Source: Cephalopachus bancanus (Eukaryota; Chordata; Mammalia; Primates; Tarsiidae). Taken from it: a stretch of DNA of 64,000 bases. The DNA lies in the NCBI GenBank assembly GCA_027257055.1, contig JAPVLO010000056.1:6746501-6810500 (forward strand), in the 5' to 3' direction. This document shows positions 46,440-57,121 of this stretch, in pieces. The first letter of the stretch is position 1; every line of letters starts with the position of its first letter. The position numbers were made by a program, and so were the translations under genes. A model generated the notes under the pieces. That model had not been told where the DNA came from, ran no database searches, and worked only from the letters and a program-made list of their open reading frames with translations.

Positions 46440-46515
46440 AATCATTGTTACCATGCACCAAGTGCTTACTCTTGGACTTTGTGTGCTGGGCTCTTTACAC
46501 AAATTGGCTCACTGG
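46440..46515 (+). repeat. MIR SINE 5' fragment
   Basis: 'accatgcaccaagtgcttac', 'ttgtgtgctgggctctttac' and 'ttcatctcattcgttcagg' resemble the MIR 5' half. Short. Confidence 0.5.
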
Positions 46516-46784
46516 TTCATCTCATTCGTTCAGGTAGTCTTCATGTAATTCTTCACTAGTAGCCTTCATATCTAGTATATCAGTGATTTTGTTAAGTTGA
46601 CTAAGCATTTTGTAGGACTATTTTTACAGTCGTCTTGGATGCTCAAGCATCCTGAAATCATTCCCTTTGTCTATAAATGTTGACAGTTAACCACAATTAG
46701 GTCTTTCTGTCTCTTAACCACTTTCCTTTTTTGATTATTTGCCTCCTAATAGATATGTTTTGTAAGAATTAAGTAATCTGCATG

Positions 46785-46930
46785 CTTTGTTCATCCATCC
46801 AGTCATCTGCTATGTACCTGACTTCTGGGCACTGGGAAGAACTAGATGAGTAAGAAATGCTCCTTCTCTTTGGAGCTTACGACTCGTTAAGTTACAACTC
46901 CACTATGAAAAGGATGTCAAGATACACCTT
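46785..46930 (-). repeat. L2 fragment (antisense)
   Basis: 'catccatccagtcatctgct', 'gggcactgggaagaactaga', 'tgagtaagaaatgctccttc' and 'tttggagcttacgactcgtt' follow the reverse-complement L2 3' region. Confidence 0.7.
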
Positions 46931-46989
46931 AAATTCCTCACCTAAATGACACTGATAAACACTTCCAGATGGACAAGATGTTGAGTAGA

Positions 46990-47560
46990 CATTGGGTGAA
47001 GTGTGCATGTCACAGGCTTTCATATTTTATTCCCAGATATGGGGTGACCCTCGGAAGAGCCAGGCCTTTAGGAGTTTTGTGTTTAGTCTAGTTCTAGGTG
47101 CAGTGAGCAGTCACAACATGCATAGCACCGCACTAGGCTCTGCCTGTTGCAGGGTCAGCTCATTAAAGCTACTTTCTGGGTCCTTGCTAATGTCATGCAG
47201 GCCCTGTGACAGGTGTTACAGCTGCCTGCCTGGCACAGTTCATTGGGGCATGCTGTAATTGCTCTTGATGCCACCCTTAATGGGTGGGGGAGGAAAGCAG
47301 CTCTGAGGGAGAGGGGAGGTGAGAGGGAAGCCCTCAGGCCCTGGCCGACATCTGGCTCCCCCTGTTGTTTCACTGGAGTGTCTGTCTGATGCCTACAAAT
47401 ATTGGGCCTTTGAGTTGAGTTTGCTGCCACCATTGGATTCCTTGCAGTCATCATTCTTTCACAGCTGGGCAATGGTTTTAGCTTGGAAAGGGGTATTCAT
47501 CTCAGGGCCAGAAACAGGCTACTGCCAACATGATCCTGAGAACTTTCTGATGTTTATTAA
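46990..47560. other. GC-richer repeat-free block, candidate conserved non-coding element
   Basis: About 570 bases with higher GC than the flanks and no recognised transposon. It contains E-box-type cores (caggtg near 47211, cagctg near 47219), a palindromic 'cccttaatgggtggggg' region near 47273 and AT-rich homeodomain-like cores. Open frames on both strands (up to 105 codons) overlap and lack known domains, so I favour regulatory over coding sequence. Confidence 0.3.
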
Positions 47561-47719
47561 ATGAGAGAATAAGTATGCTCATGACTTCTTTATGAAGGGT
47601 TTCCTGGCTTTAAACTTTTTTGTGTGATTGAGAATGTTATCTTTCATCATTATTTCTAAACCCTTAAAGGTCTAAATTTCCTCCTCAAGAGTTTCAAATA
47701 TTTCTTGTATGTATATAGG

Positions 47720-47960
47720 GTGATAAGCAAACATTCGTCTGAGGAAATTCTGAAAAATCTTATTCAGCCAGGTTTTACCAAGTCCTCTGTGTCAACCACT
47801 GAACTAGTGCAGGGAAGAAATAAAGGCCTGACCTCAACCAGCTCTCCCTCCAGCTGTAGAGACACACCTCTGCACAATCAACCATGACGTTAGGTAGATG
47901 GATTCGGGGGGGAAAATGAGGTAACAGTGTAACACTGGGAGTCTGATTATGATCTATGCA
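47720..47960 (-). repeat. L2 fragment (antisense)
   Basis: 'tgtgtcaaccactgaactag', 'tgcagggaagaaataaaggc' and 'cagctctccctccagctgta' with 'gagacacacctctgcac' follow reverse-complement L2 order. Confidence 0.6.
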
Positions 47961-49700
47961 TGTTTAACACAAGATGGTGCTTTTAACTAAAAACTCTGGG
48001 TGAGATGGATTTTGGAAAACTTCATGCACAAAAAACATCTTGATGTACAAAGCAGACAGCTCGCTAATATTAAATCACAGCCCCGAGAGGGAGGAGTGCA
48101 GGCTGTCTGGAATCCCCAGGCTTGAATTGGCCCACAGAACTAAATGAAAAGTAACGCCTTTCCTTTATGATGTGTTGTCTCTCCAAGAGTGACCTCTTCC
48201 TAAGGCTCTGTGTCCTTTTGGTTGGAGCAGAACTGTTGTCTATTGTTAAGTAGCACGGGAGAGTGCTAAGACAATCCATGAAGGGTTTTAAATGTTTATT
48301 TAAACCCCATCAAGATGTTTCTGTGTGGAAGATGCCCACACTGCAGTTCTAACTTCAGTACCAACTTAAACAAGAAACTTCAGGTAGGCTCAATAAATAT
48401 TCAATGACTATTTCTGGGGTGTACTATAAGATACGTTTAAAGCACTTAATTACAAACATATTAGTAACTTAAAATTTGCCAATTAAATCCCCTCCCTCAA
48501 TTCCTCATACCTCTCTGCACACCTACTTCTGAATTCTCATGAAGCAACAGCAGTAAAGCTCTAATCTGACCTTAATGATTTTACAAACGTGAAGGTAGCA
48601 TCTCACAGTCCCTGAAGTGGCATATTATTGGAAGAGCTGACATCCAATTTTGTTTTAATTGATTCTCACTCTTAAGTATGCAACCAATCTGTGTATATCT
48701 CCTTTTAATTATTTATCTGTGTTGTGTGAGAAAAGCAGGTAATTATTTGGTGATCCATTCAAAACTCTTAAAGGGAAGGCATCCTTCTTTTATATGACAT
48801 ATATCCTGAAAGACATAAAACAATACATTTTTAACTTTACAATTTCATTAGCACCATTTGTAGTGTAAACTATTTAAAAACACAGTTCATAAAAAATGCT
48901 TACTAAATATTTATTGATTGCAAAAATGGTAGTAAGAGTTGAATTTATAGAATTAAGTGAAGAAAAACTTTAGAACGTAAGAACACGATAAACTAATGCT
49001 TTTATAAACCAAAAAGCTTGCTAACCAAATGTTGCAGTTAGTACAAACAATGAAACAGTCCTACCGCAGGCAAATTAATCAAGCCAACACATTTATTAGG
49101 TGTCTTCTGTATGCTTAACATGGGTATTTGTTATTGGAGGAAGGAAGTGCAACTTGGAGAGGTGGAAGAAATGAATCAAAATGAATGCCATTCATTGCCA
49201 TGTTCCTGCTGACGGTATGAGTACACAAGATACACTAGTGAAATAGTGAATTCAAGGAAGGTTGGAATCATCATGGGTGGATACTTACTGGAAGAGGCAG
49301 AAAAACACATGCAGTTCCTCTTCTAGGAAAAATATATGTAAATTATGCTTAGTTAGCATAAGCACACAGAAAGTATATGGAAGTTTTAAGTCTATTTTCC
49401 ATAAGGTTTGTTTTTTTTTTCCCCTCCATAGTGTTTGAAAGATGCTGGGTGCAAGGTATGGTTCCTTATCCTAGTCCTCTGTACTGAAAATGATCATTTT
49501 AATTGGATTGCTTTTTTGGAAACAAGACAAAGAGTGCATTGCTAAAAGCTTCTGGAGTCCATTTACAATATTTGTAATAATATAAGTGCTAGAAATGTGC
49601 TTTCATTTATATTCAAAGGCAATAATGCCTTCTGCAAGCAAGGGTTCGCTATAAGACTTTTATAATGTCTGTTTAAATGCAAGCAGACAAAATTATTTTT
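47961..49700. other. Unassigned DNA, mostly AT-rich
   Basis: No gene. Possible short L2 pieces lie at 48380-48420 ('ggctcaataaatattcaatg') and 49085-49140, too diverged to delimit. Confidence 0.45.
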
Positions 49701-50230
49701 AACTTCAGATTAGAAGACCTCTCTCCTTTGCAACTTTTTGGCCACTCTTTTTATTTCAGCTTCCCAAGAGCAATCTAAACGTTGACTTTGTTTTGCTAAA
49801 AAGGGAATGTTTATTTCTACAAGTACCATGTCAGTTCCATATGATCTGGATGGTGTGTGTGTGTGATGAATATAATCTCTGTACGACTGGCTGCATTTTT
49901 CATTTTCAATTAAGATGACCAGACAAAAATTTAAATAGTAAGAAATCATGGGCCAGTTTAGTGCCTGTTTAAATATACACTGGGATATTGAAATGTTCTG
50001 CAGGGCATTATGAGTGATGCCCTGAAGCCAAATTGAAGATTTTGCTCTCATAGCATGTAATTGAAAAAGATACCATAAGAATATTTGTAAAAATCTTACC
50101 TTGAACTTTTTTTCTTGGAAGGAATTATGTTTAATATTAAGGATCTTACTATAGAATAAATATCCTTGTGTTTGGCATAGAAAAACTTCATTGAAAATCA
50201 GTGGATTTGGTTCCTCTGACTCTAGCTTCA
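49701..50230. other. Repeat-free block with a 173-codon minus-strand open frame
   Basis: No recognised repeat. The minus strand is open from 50231 to 49710 but the translation has no known domain, signal peptide or compositional bias I recognise. An 8-bp perfect inverted repeat (cagggcat / atgccctg, 8-base loop) is at 50001-50024. On the minus strand a strong donor-like 'CAAGGTAAGA' lies at about 50096-50105, inside the open frame. I treat it as possible conserved non-coding DNA rather than a gene. Confidence 0.3.
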
Positions 50231-51071
50231 ACTAACTTTACGTCTGCATAGTCCATAAACAGCAGACAACCCTTTTTTGCTGCTTTTCCCGTGTACGAGA
50301 AATCCATACACACAGAGAAAAGATGGAGAGCTTTCATTCCCCTTATTTTCACTTTTGTTCCACCCCTCTGTGCTTGTTCTTTGTTTAAATTAACTTTTGT
50401 GGTATGTCTTTCACACATCATCGCTCCCTGCTTCAAAGGCTTCTTTTAATAACTTAGCCCTGGCTCACTTTTCTTTTGCATGTGAAATTGATTTAACTAA
50501 AGTGTGTGTCTATGTTTGTGTGTGTGCATGTGCGCATAGGCCTACATGCACACGTATCTGTACAAAAATTTCACTGGAAAGGAAAGTCTGTGATCTCTTT
50601 ATACACGCATGTACACACACACTCAGAACTGGTTGAAGGGGGAAGATCTAAGTTAATGTGTTTTTGAGTTCCAGCTTTTTCTCTTAGTGCTGTCTCAGTT
50701 TCTTTAACCTAAAACGAGGATTGTAATATTTACTTTGCCAAAGTTGCCAGGAAAGTTACACATGTGTAAATCACTTAGGTCACAGAGCTGGCCATTGTTA
50801 TTATATCTAGGCAGTAAATGCTGGCTGTTACTATCATCATCATCATTGTCATATGTGTGTACACAGTTATGTAATACATTTATGTTGAAGCCGATAAGTA
50901 AACTGATAAAAAGCAGAAGGTTGTTATTATATCTTTTGTTGCTGAAAGATTGCTCTTAAGTACAATCACATGGAAAGTAATAGTTATATTAACCTGAAAA
51001 TCATAAAATAGAAAAAGTCATGACTGTTATTTATGTAATTGTTTTCAATAGTCAAACCAACTGATGTTAAA
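50231..51071. other. Unassigned non-coding DNA
   Basis: No gene or confident repeat. An imperfect TG/CA-rich patch is at 50501-50560. Confidence 0.5.
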
Positions 51072-51076
51072 TGGAA

Positions 51077-51087
<11 letters not shown>

Positions 51088-51107
<20 letters not shown>

Positions 51108-51385
51108 TGAGTTGGAGTCTCACTCTGTCGCCCAGACTGGAGTGCAGTGGCCGCTCCCGGCCACCGCAACCTCGTTCTGCTGGGCTCCGGTGATCCTTCC
51201 GCCTCAGCCTTCTAAGTAGCTAGAACTACAGGTGTGCGCTACCATGCCCGGCTAATTTTTTGATTGATTGTAGAGATGAGGTCTCACCAAGTTGCTCAGG
51301 CAGGTCTCGAACCTGTGGGCTCAGGCAATCCACTCACCTCAGCCTCCCAAGGTGCAGGATTACAGGCTGAGCCACCGAGCCCAGC
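51088..51385 (-). mobile_element. Alu, young-type right arm with older left arm, antisense
   Basis: The right arm is compact ('gtggccgctcccggccaccg'), while the left arm keeps 'ccaagttgctcaggcaggtc', so it is an intermediate subfamily. It has a long pure T tail (over 20) and a perfect 16-bp duplicated target, tggaaattaatttttt, at 51072-51087 and 51386-51401. Confidence 0.96.
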
Positions 51386-51401
51386 TGGAAATTAATTTTT
51401 T

Positions 51402-52436
51402 ATTAACACTAGCTCTAATTTTTAAAAAGTACTTCACCAATCACATATTTAAATGAGAACAGAAGTAATGATATTCTGATAGTGGTACAAAACAGCAAAA
51501 GTATAAGTATAATTTAGAATTTAAAAATGCTATATTAGGAGCTATTTTCCTTGTGCTTTAAATACATTTGGGTCAACTTGAATATTTAGCTTCCTATAGC
51601 TGGTGGAAAGAGCTATCAATGTAGTTACCCTTTAAAATATATGACTCCAATGAGAAGTTCTTATCATTATTTGTCATTATTTCTTGATATTATTAGAAAT
51701 GAGGACTATACCAGAATGCTGGGAAAGATAATATTTTTCAACATTGTACCCTAGCATCAAGCGTTACGCAAGCAGCAATTTCTACTCATAATATTCACCC
51801 AACAATCATTCAAATTATGTATTTTTGGATGGATCCTCATAGGAGAAGCTCTGTGTAACCAGCTTGCAAGATTAGCTAAGACTTTATTTTCTTTGTCTTA
51901 TACTAACTGATGCCTTTGGCATGTTGAATGCGCGTAGTTACCTCTTAGCACACCCTAGCACTACTGTTTTTACCAGTGTGTGCTTACCAAAAGTCAGTTA
52001 CGTTATTCACAGACCTGTTTATGCTAGTCTTGGTTGTATTGCTATTATGTAATTCCATTAAATTTATGTGAACCAATGGCATTCAAGTTCAAAATGAAAG
52101 TTTTATTTTTATGAAACTAAGCCAGTTCTTTGGAAAGACTCAGTGAAGGTAAGTTACAAAAATTTCTGTCAGATTAAGTTTGAGTGAGACAACTATAAAA
52201 GGTGAGAGAAATTTGTAAAAATATAAAGGAGTTCTGTACTTAGATTATTTTAGAAGTATCTTTAAATTCTCCTTCTACTTTAAACAAGCAGAACTGGAGA
52301 TCTTATGCAGTATAGGTATGATTTATTTAAGAATGACACAGTAGAACTCCAATTAACAGACTTATTATTAAAGTTAAGTTCTTATCTCTGTGCAAAAAAG
52401 ATTGGCCAAGGAATACACATGTATGTGTTCAAAGTT
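51402..52436. other. Unassigned AT-rich DNA
   Basis: No gene or repeat recognised. Confidence 0.5.
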
Positions 52437-52451
52437 AAAATGTTTAAGATG

Positions 52452-52762
52452 AGCCGGGCTCCGTGGCTCAGCCAGTAATCCCGCACCTTGGGAGGCTGAG
52501 GTGAGTGGATTGCCTGAGCCTGCGGGTTCAAGACCTGCCTGGGCAACTTGGTGAGACCTCATTTCTACAATCAATCAAAAAATTAGCCGGGCATGGTAGC
52601 ACGCGCATGTAGTTCCAGCTACTTGGAAGGCTGAGGCGGAAGGATCATCGGAGCCTAGCAGGTTGAGGCTGCGGTGGCCGGGAGCAGCCACTGCACTCCA
52701 GTCTGAGCGACAGAGTGAGACACCAATTCAAAAAAATAAATAAATAAAAATAAAAATAAAAT
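52452..52762 (+). mobile_element. Alu, intermediate subfamily, sense
   Basis: Begins 'agccgggctccgtggctcag', with left arm 'caacttggtgagacctcat' and compact right arm 'gtggccgggagcagccactg', ending in an AAAT-type tail. Perfect 15-bp duplicated target, aaaatgtttaagatg, at 52437-52451 and 52763-52777. It pairs in inverse orientation with the Alu at 51088. Confidence 0.96.
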
Positions 52763-52777
52763 AAAATGTTTAAGATG

Positions 52778-53930
52778 CATATGTCTCATTTAAGAAACTA
52801 TCTTCCTTATCCAACTTTTCAGATTAGCCAATTAACTATCAGCCCCCAACAGTATTGGATACGTGAACTTCTACTCGATTTCTTGTTTATATTCAGAGTT
52901 TTAGAGATGTTTTTTTCCTTCCCACCCAGGGAAAGAAAAGAGAATTGGCACATGGGGTTTATATCTTGGGATGTGAGATGTGTCAAGGACAAGGACCTAA
53001 CATTTTCATGTGGAGACTGATCTTCTGAGGTTGGTCCAGTTTTTAAGTTCTGTAAAGAAGTTCAGATCAATCACAAAAGGTTGCAAATGGTGTGAATATG
53101 GACATCAGGCTGGTAGCTTGGTGGAGCAGTATACAACAAGGAGGCCTAGCTGACTGAAGGTGAATGTCCCCAAAGCTGGACAGAACCAAGAAATGGAGAA
53201 GTAATCTAGGCAAGTGACAATAATCACGGGCAGGTGATAGTAATCAAGGCAGGTGGCTAGCCCCAAAGAAGTCTACTAGCAGGTCACAGGGCTCCAGGTG
53301 CTAGCCTGGATTATAGTGCCAGAAGTGTGTTTTGGGGAAGCATGTAGGGAACACCAAGTCAATGCCTTCAGTTCCAGCTGAGCCAGGGAGTTTGACCAAA
53401 CTCAAGTATAGAAGTTAGCACGTAGAGTAGAGCATACTTGTCAGATGACACGACACAGATTATTACACCAAAATTGGAGCACAGGTCAGAGCTGAAGGGG
53501 TGGCTTAAATGCTATGACCTGTGATGAACTTGAGCTACTCATAGCCCTTCCTGTCTCCTGAGGATGGCTGAGCTCGCAGATGGGAATTGTTATACAACTG
53601 GAAGCTGAGTGGTTCAGCCAGGGTGGCAGAGAACCAGCTGAGGATGACAATTGTTTAAATCAGAGAAAGAATAAAATTGCTCTTTGTCTGTCTTTGTGAA
53701 GATAAACCCCAATCCCCAATAGCCCAAGGACTAAAAGTTTGCCCAAAGAAACTTGTGTTTTTGAAAGGAAGTGCAGCTACCATCTGCTCCCTGTGTTAGA
53801 ATAACCATATCTAAATAAAATAAGCTTTTTTTGTCTATTGTTGCTATTTGTCTCAGTTATCTACTATTGTCTGACACTAAGGAAAAAAAAGTGAATAATT
53901 GTTGGCTAATTTGACCTATATTGATAAAAT
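52778..53930. other. Unassigned DNA, possible old LTR-type sequence
   Basis: 53000-53830 has an even base composition and an AATAAAATTGCTCTTTG-like block near 53669, which recalls LTR poly(A) regions, but I could not define ends or a family. It contains a short degenerate minisatellite at 53200-53258. Confidence 0.35.
53200..53258. repeat. Degenerate 20-bp minisatellite, about three units
   Basis: Three successive units: agtaatctaggcaagtgaca, ataatcacgggcaggtgat and agtaatcaaggcaggtgg share the pattern '(a)taatc..ggcaggtga'. Units differ at a few positions, so the array is not recent. Confidence 0.75.
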
Positions 53931-53944
53931 TAATTTTTCTTTTT

Positions 53945-54244
53945 TTTAGTTTTCTTTTGTTGGTTGGAGGGGTCAGGGTGTCACTCTGTCATCTAGGCTG
54001 GAGTGCAGTGGTGTGATCACAGTGGTGTGATTACTGTAGCCTCGACCTGCTGGCCTCAAGTGGTCCTCCCACTTCAACCCCCCAGGTAGCTGGAACTACA
54101 GGCACATGCCACCATACCTAGCTAATTTTTTGTAGAGATGAGGTCTTGCTATGTTGCCCAGGTCTCAAACTCCTGGACTCAAGCAACTCTCCCTCCTTGG
54201 CCTCGTGAAGTGCTGAGATTACAGGCATGAGCCATCACACCTGG
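53945..54244 (-). mobile_element. Old AluJ-like element, antisense, with internal duplication
   Basis: Reverse dimer with ancestral wording ('ggtcttgctatgttgcccag', 'gcctcgacctgctggcctca'). In the right arm a 14-base unit agtggtgtgatcac (54007-54020) is followed by agtggtgtgattac (54021-54034), a small tandem duplication. No firm target duplication was found. Confidence 0.9.
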
Positions 54245-54957
54245 CTTGATGGCATTTATAATTCAGGTACAGCCTTCATTGAAGAAAGTGTATGCATTAT
54301 TATTATTTTTTTTAAATGTACTTAGTATTTTGGTGAGTTTGGATTTCTTCTGTTTTGTCTGTCTGTTTATTTGTTGTTGCTGGTGGTATTTTACAGTGAA
54401 GCATACCTGAAGATCAGCTAAGGTGTTCAAGTAAGACTTTATAAACATAAAAGTACTTTGTGTGGGTTTATTTCATGTGTTCTATCTTACGTCATTTGTG
54501 GCACTGAGAATGACATTGCAGTTCCCAAAGTGCTAGAACGGCAGTTCATTCAAAGGTTAGCCCACCTAAGTTTATAGTAGTTCTCTGTTATAGTAGTTCT
54601 CTGTAATAGAATTGTAACTAATTTCCACCGTTGTTTTTGGAGAAAACTGTAGATTGTAATTATGTGTTAGCACTTAAACAGCTCCCTGCATTGTCATATT
54701 ATTTTAAATGGGCTCTGTTTTAAAATGACCTTTCATGTTTTGATTACAAGAATATAGCTTACACAGGTCTGTAGTTAGCAAAACAGAAGGATCCAGTAAA
54801 TGATAGAGCATCAACTCAACTCTAGGAGCATGTGCTAAACATCTCTAGTGCTGCCCGAGGTTTAAAGGGGAAGACATGGGGGAGTAGGAACTTCCAATTG
54901 AGGAATGCTCCTGTTGGACTGGTGAGATAGATCGTAGAATAGCTAAGGCCCTATGCG
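54245..54957. other. Unassigned AT-rich DNA with a 16-bp duplication
   Basis: Apart from the perfect duplication at 54573-54604, no gene or repeat is recognised. Confidence 0.5.
54573..54604. repeat. Perfect 16-bp tandem duplication
   Basis: tatagtagttctctgt occurs twice in tandem (54573-54588 and 54589-54604) with no differences, implying a recent slippage event. Confidence 0.96.
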
Positions 54958-54972
54958 AAAAAGAAACGCACA

Positions 54973-55029
<57 letters not shown>

Positions 55030-55076
55030 GGCCCCTGCGCAAGGATGACATGCAAATTCGTGAAGCGTTCCATATT
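54973..55076 (+). pseudogene. U6 snRNA retropseudogene
   Basis: 104 bases match U6 spliceosomal RNA from its first nucleotide (gtgcttgcttcggcagcac) through the ACAGAGA box (atacagagaagattagcatg) and the U4-pairing/ISL region to 'gcgttccatatt'. Compared with the U6 sequence I know, only two substitutions are visible, both C-to-T at CpG sites (54978 and 55051). The 3' oligo-T terminator is replaced by an A-rich tail that becomes (GAAA)n to about 55108, and an imperfect duplicated target, aaagaaacgcacag / aaagaaatgcacag, flanks it (54960-54973, 55102-55115). No TATA box or proximal sequence element is visible upstream. So this is an L1-mobilised copy, not a working Pol III gene. Confidence 0.95.
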
Positions 55077-55117
55077 AAAAAAAAGAAAGAAAGAAAGAAA
55101 GAAAGAAATGCACAGTG

Positions 55118-56266
55118 GCTATACGAATGTAAAAATGCTACACTTGAAGTATGTTGTATTGCATTTTTATTGCCCACTCATAAGAAGTCTCTGAGCAGAG
55201 TCAGGTTAGAGCACCAGCTCCCAGAATTAGGGGCAGTCATACCATTTTATATTTTGGCAAATGCTGCCCACGTCTTCCCCACATGGCTGATATCTGCATA
55301 GAGCTGGTCCTCTGGACATACCCTTCCTCTGCTACATTTCATTGCCATATTAGTAATAGAATTTTAGTGTTGATTTAAAAGACAGTCTGCCTTAAAGCAG
55401 ATTGCATAGTTTGCACACTGTGAATTGTAATTAAAGTGTAAGGGGTGCTTATTATGTCAACAACTGGCATGAGAACCCCCGAGCAGCAGGTGACCCTGAC
55501 CATGTGACGTTTGTGACAGCTAGGATCCCCTTTTCACTGGCTTAGCAATCTGAAAGTCCAAATTGAAAGAAGCCCAGAGGCTGTATATTTCATTAGATCC
55601 CAGGGGAAGTACAGGATACAGCTTCCTTCTGTTTTCCTGGGAGGTCGCCAGAAAGTTTGTAGAGCTCTGTTTCTGTCAGAGGCTCAAAAGAGAAAAGAAA
55701 AAGCACACACAAAACAAAACAAAACACCATACACACCACAAAACCCTCCACCAATCACCCCCAGGACCATAAATTTGACATTTCCCACAGTCTCTCTGAG
55801 ACCACAGTGTTGCTGTGTCAGCAATATACTCCTTGCTTTGAATTATCTGAAAGGAAGGCTCATTGTTCTAGCATTTAAAAAATGTTTAATCTTCAATACA
55901 CAGTGATTCTTTTGGTATCAAACCATGAAAAAGTATCAAGTACCAATACCATATGATTTGCTTGAAATACTTTTGCTTTATGCTTTACATTCTCCCGACC
56001 TTCTAAAATGGGGCAGACGTCCGAATTTAGAAAGATGAAACCACATGTATAATAAAGGAAACAGACCAGGGAGACACACCACACGTATTGTACTGCACAT
56101 CTTATGTGATGGATAAACTGCTTGAAATGTGGTCACATGAAAAATGTGCTGCTTTCGGAGACTTTTATTGTATTCCGCAGTGAAAATAGACCTAAGGTTT
56201 TGGGTTTGGTGGAAAGCTTTGGTTTTTAGTCCTTGGAGCCTGACTGGCAGTTGCTGGAATGAATTG
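55118..56266. other. Unassigned non-coding DNA
   Basis: No gene or confident repeat. An AAAAC-rich tract is at 55708-55730. Confidence 0.5.
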
Positions 56267-56280
56267 AAAAGCTACATCTT

Positions 56281-56574
56281 GGCCGGGCACAGTGGCTCTG
56301 CCTGTCATCCCAGCACTTTGGGTGGTCAAGGTAAGAGGATTGCCTGAGCCTGGGGGTTCGAGACCAGCCTGGGCAACTTGGTGAGACCTTATCTCTACAA
56401 TAAATCATAAAAAAAACTAGCCGGGTATGGTGGCATGCTCTATAGTTCTGGCTACTTGGAAGGTTGAAGCAGAACGATTTCCTAAACCCAGAAGGTCAAG
56501 GCTGTGGTGGCCATGAGCATACCACTGCACTCAGCCTGGGCGACAAGAGTGAGACTCCAACTCAAAAAAAAGAA
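56281..56574 (+). mobile_element. Alu, lineage-specific type, sense
   Basis: Starts 'ggccgggcacagtggctctg', with 'caacttggtgagaccttatc', 'acaataaatcataaaaaaaa'-type linker and right arm 'ggtggccatgagcataccac'. Duplicated target aaaagctacatctt / aaaagctacttctt (one mismatch) at 56267-56280 and 56575-56588. Only about 175 bases separate it from an antisense Alu. Confidence 0.95.
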
Positions 56575-56749
56575 AAAAGCTACTTCTTTTTTTCTGTGCC
56601 CTCACGTGGAATCATAGGCTGCTTACAACCATGTAATTTCTGTATCACAGAAATTAAAGCTTTAGTACTTCATTGTGCAATACAAATCTTTGGTAGGGTA
56701 GATCTTTTGGCAATTGCTTTTTATTTGTATTTTCTGTTTTTGTTTTTAA

Positions 56750-57121
56750 CTGTCTTCCAGGCTGGAGTGTAGTGGCACAATCACGGCTCACCGCAGCCTC
56801 GACCTCCTGGATTCAAGCTATGCTTCTGCCAAGTAGCTGTGACTATATGTGTGCAACACTATGCCTAGCAATTTTTTTCATTTTTTTGTAGAGGTGAGGT
56901 GTCACTGACCTCCTCAATTCAAATGATCCTCCTATCTCAGCCACCCAAATAGCTGGGACTACAGGCACGCATCATCACGCCTGGCTAATTTTTTTTATTT
57001 TCTGTAGAGACGAGGTCTTGCTGTGTTTCCCAGGCTGGTCTCAAATTCCTGGGTTCAAGCGATCCTCCTGCCTTGGCCTCCCAAATTGCTGGGATGACAG
57101 GAATGAGCCACCATGCCCGGC
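56750..57121 (-). mobile_element. Three-monomer (trimeric) old Alu, antisense
   Basis: Read on the minus strand: a complete left arm (57121 to about 57000), then a hybrid middle unit that starts as a right arm ('agccaggcgtgatgatgcgt', 'gtcccagctatttgggtggc') but ends like a left arm ('cacctctacaaaaaaatgaa', about 56987-56873), then a second right arm ('gctaggcatagtgttgcaca' to 'ctacactccagcctgg', about 56872-56752). Length is about 370 instead of 300. Wording is ancestral AluJ. A simple explanation is unequal recombination between arms of related Alus. Confidence 0.82.

Noticed and set aside
47155..47472. 105-codon minus-strand open frame
   Set aside because: GC-rich local composition lowers stop frequency; overlapping plus-strand open frames exist and no known motif is seen.
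50096..50105. Splice donor 'CAAGGTAAGA' on the minus strand as evidence of an exon
   Set aside because: Such matches occur by chance in 64 kb, and no paired acceptor with coding or transcript support is visible.
54973..55076. Functional U6 snRNA gene
   Set aside because: No oligo-T terminator, no TATA box or proximal element, and clear retrotransposition marks.
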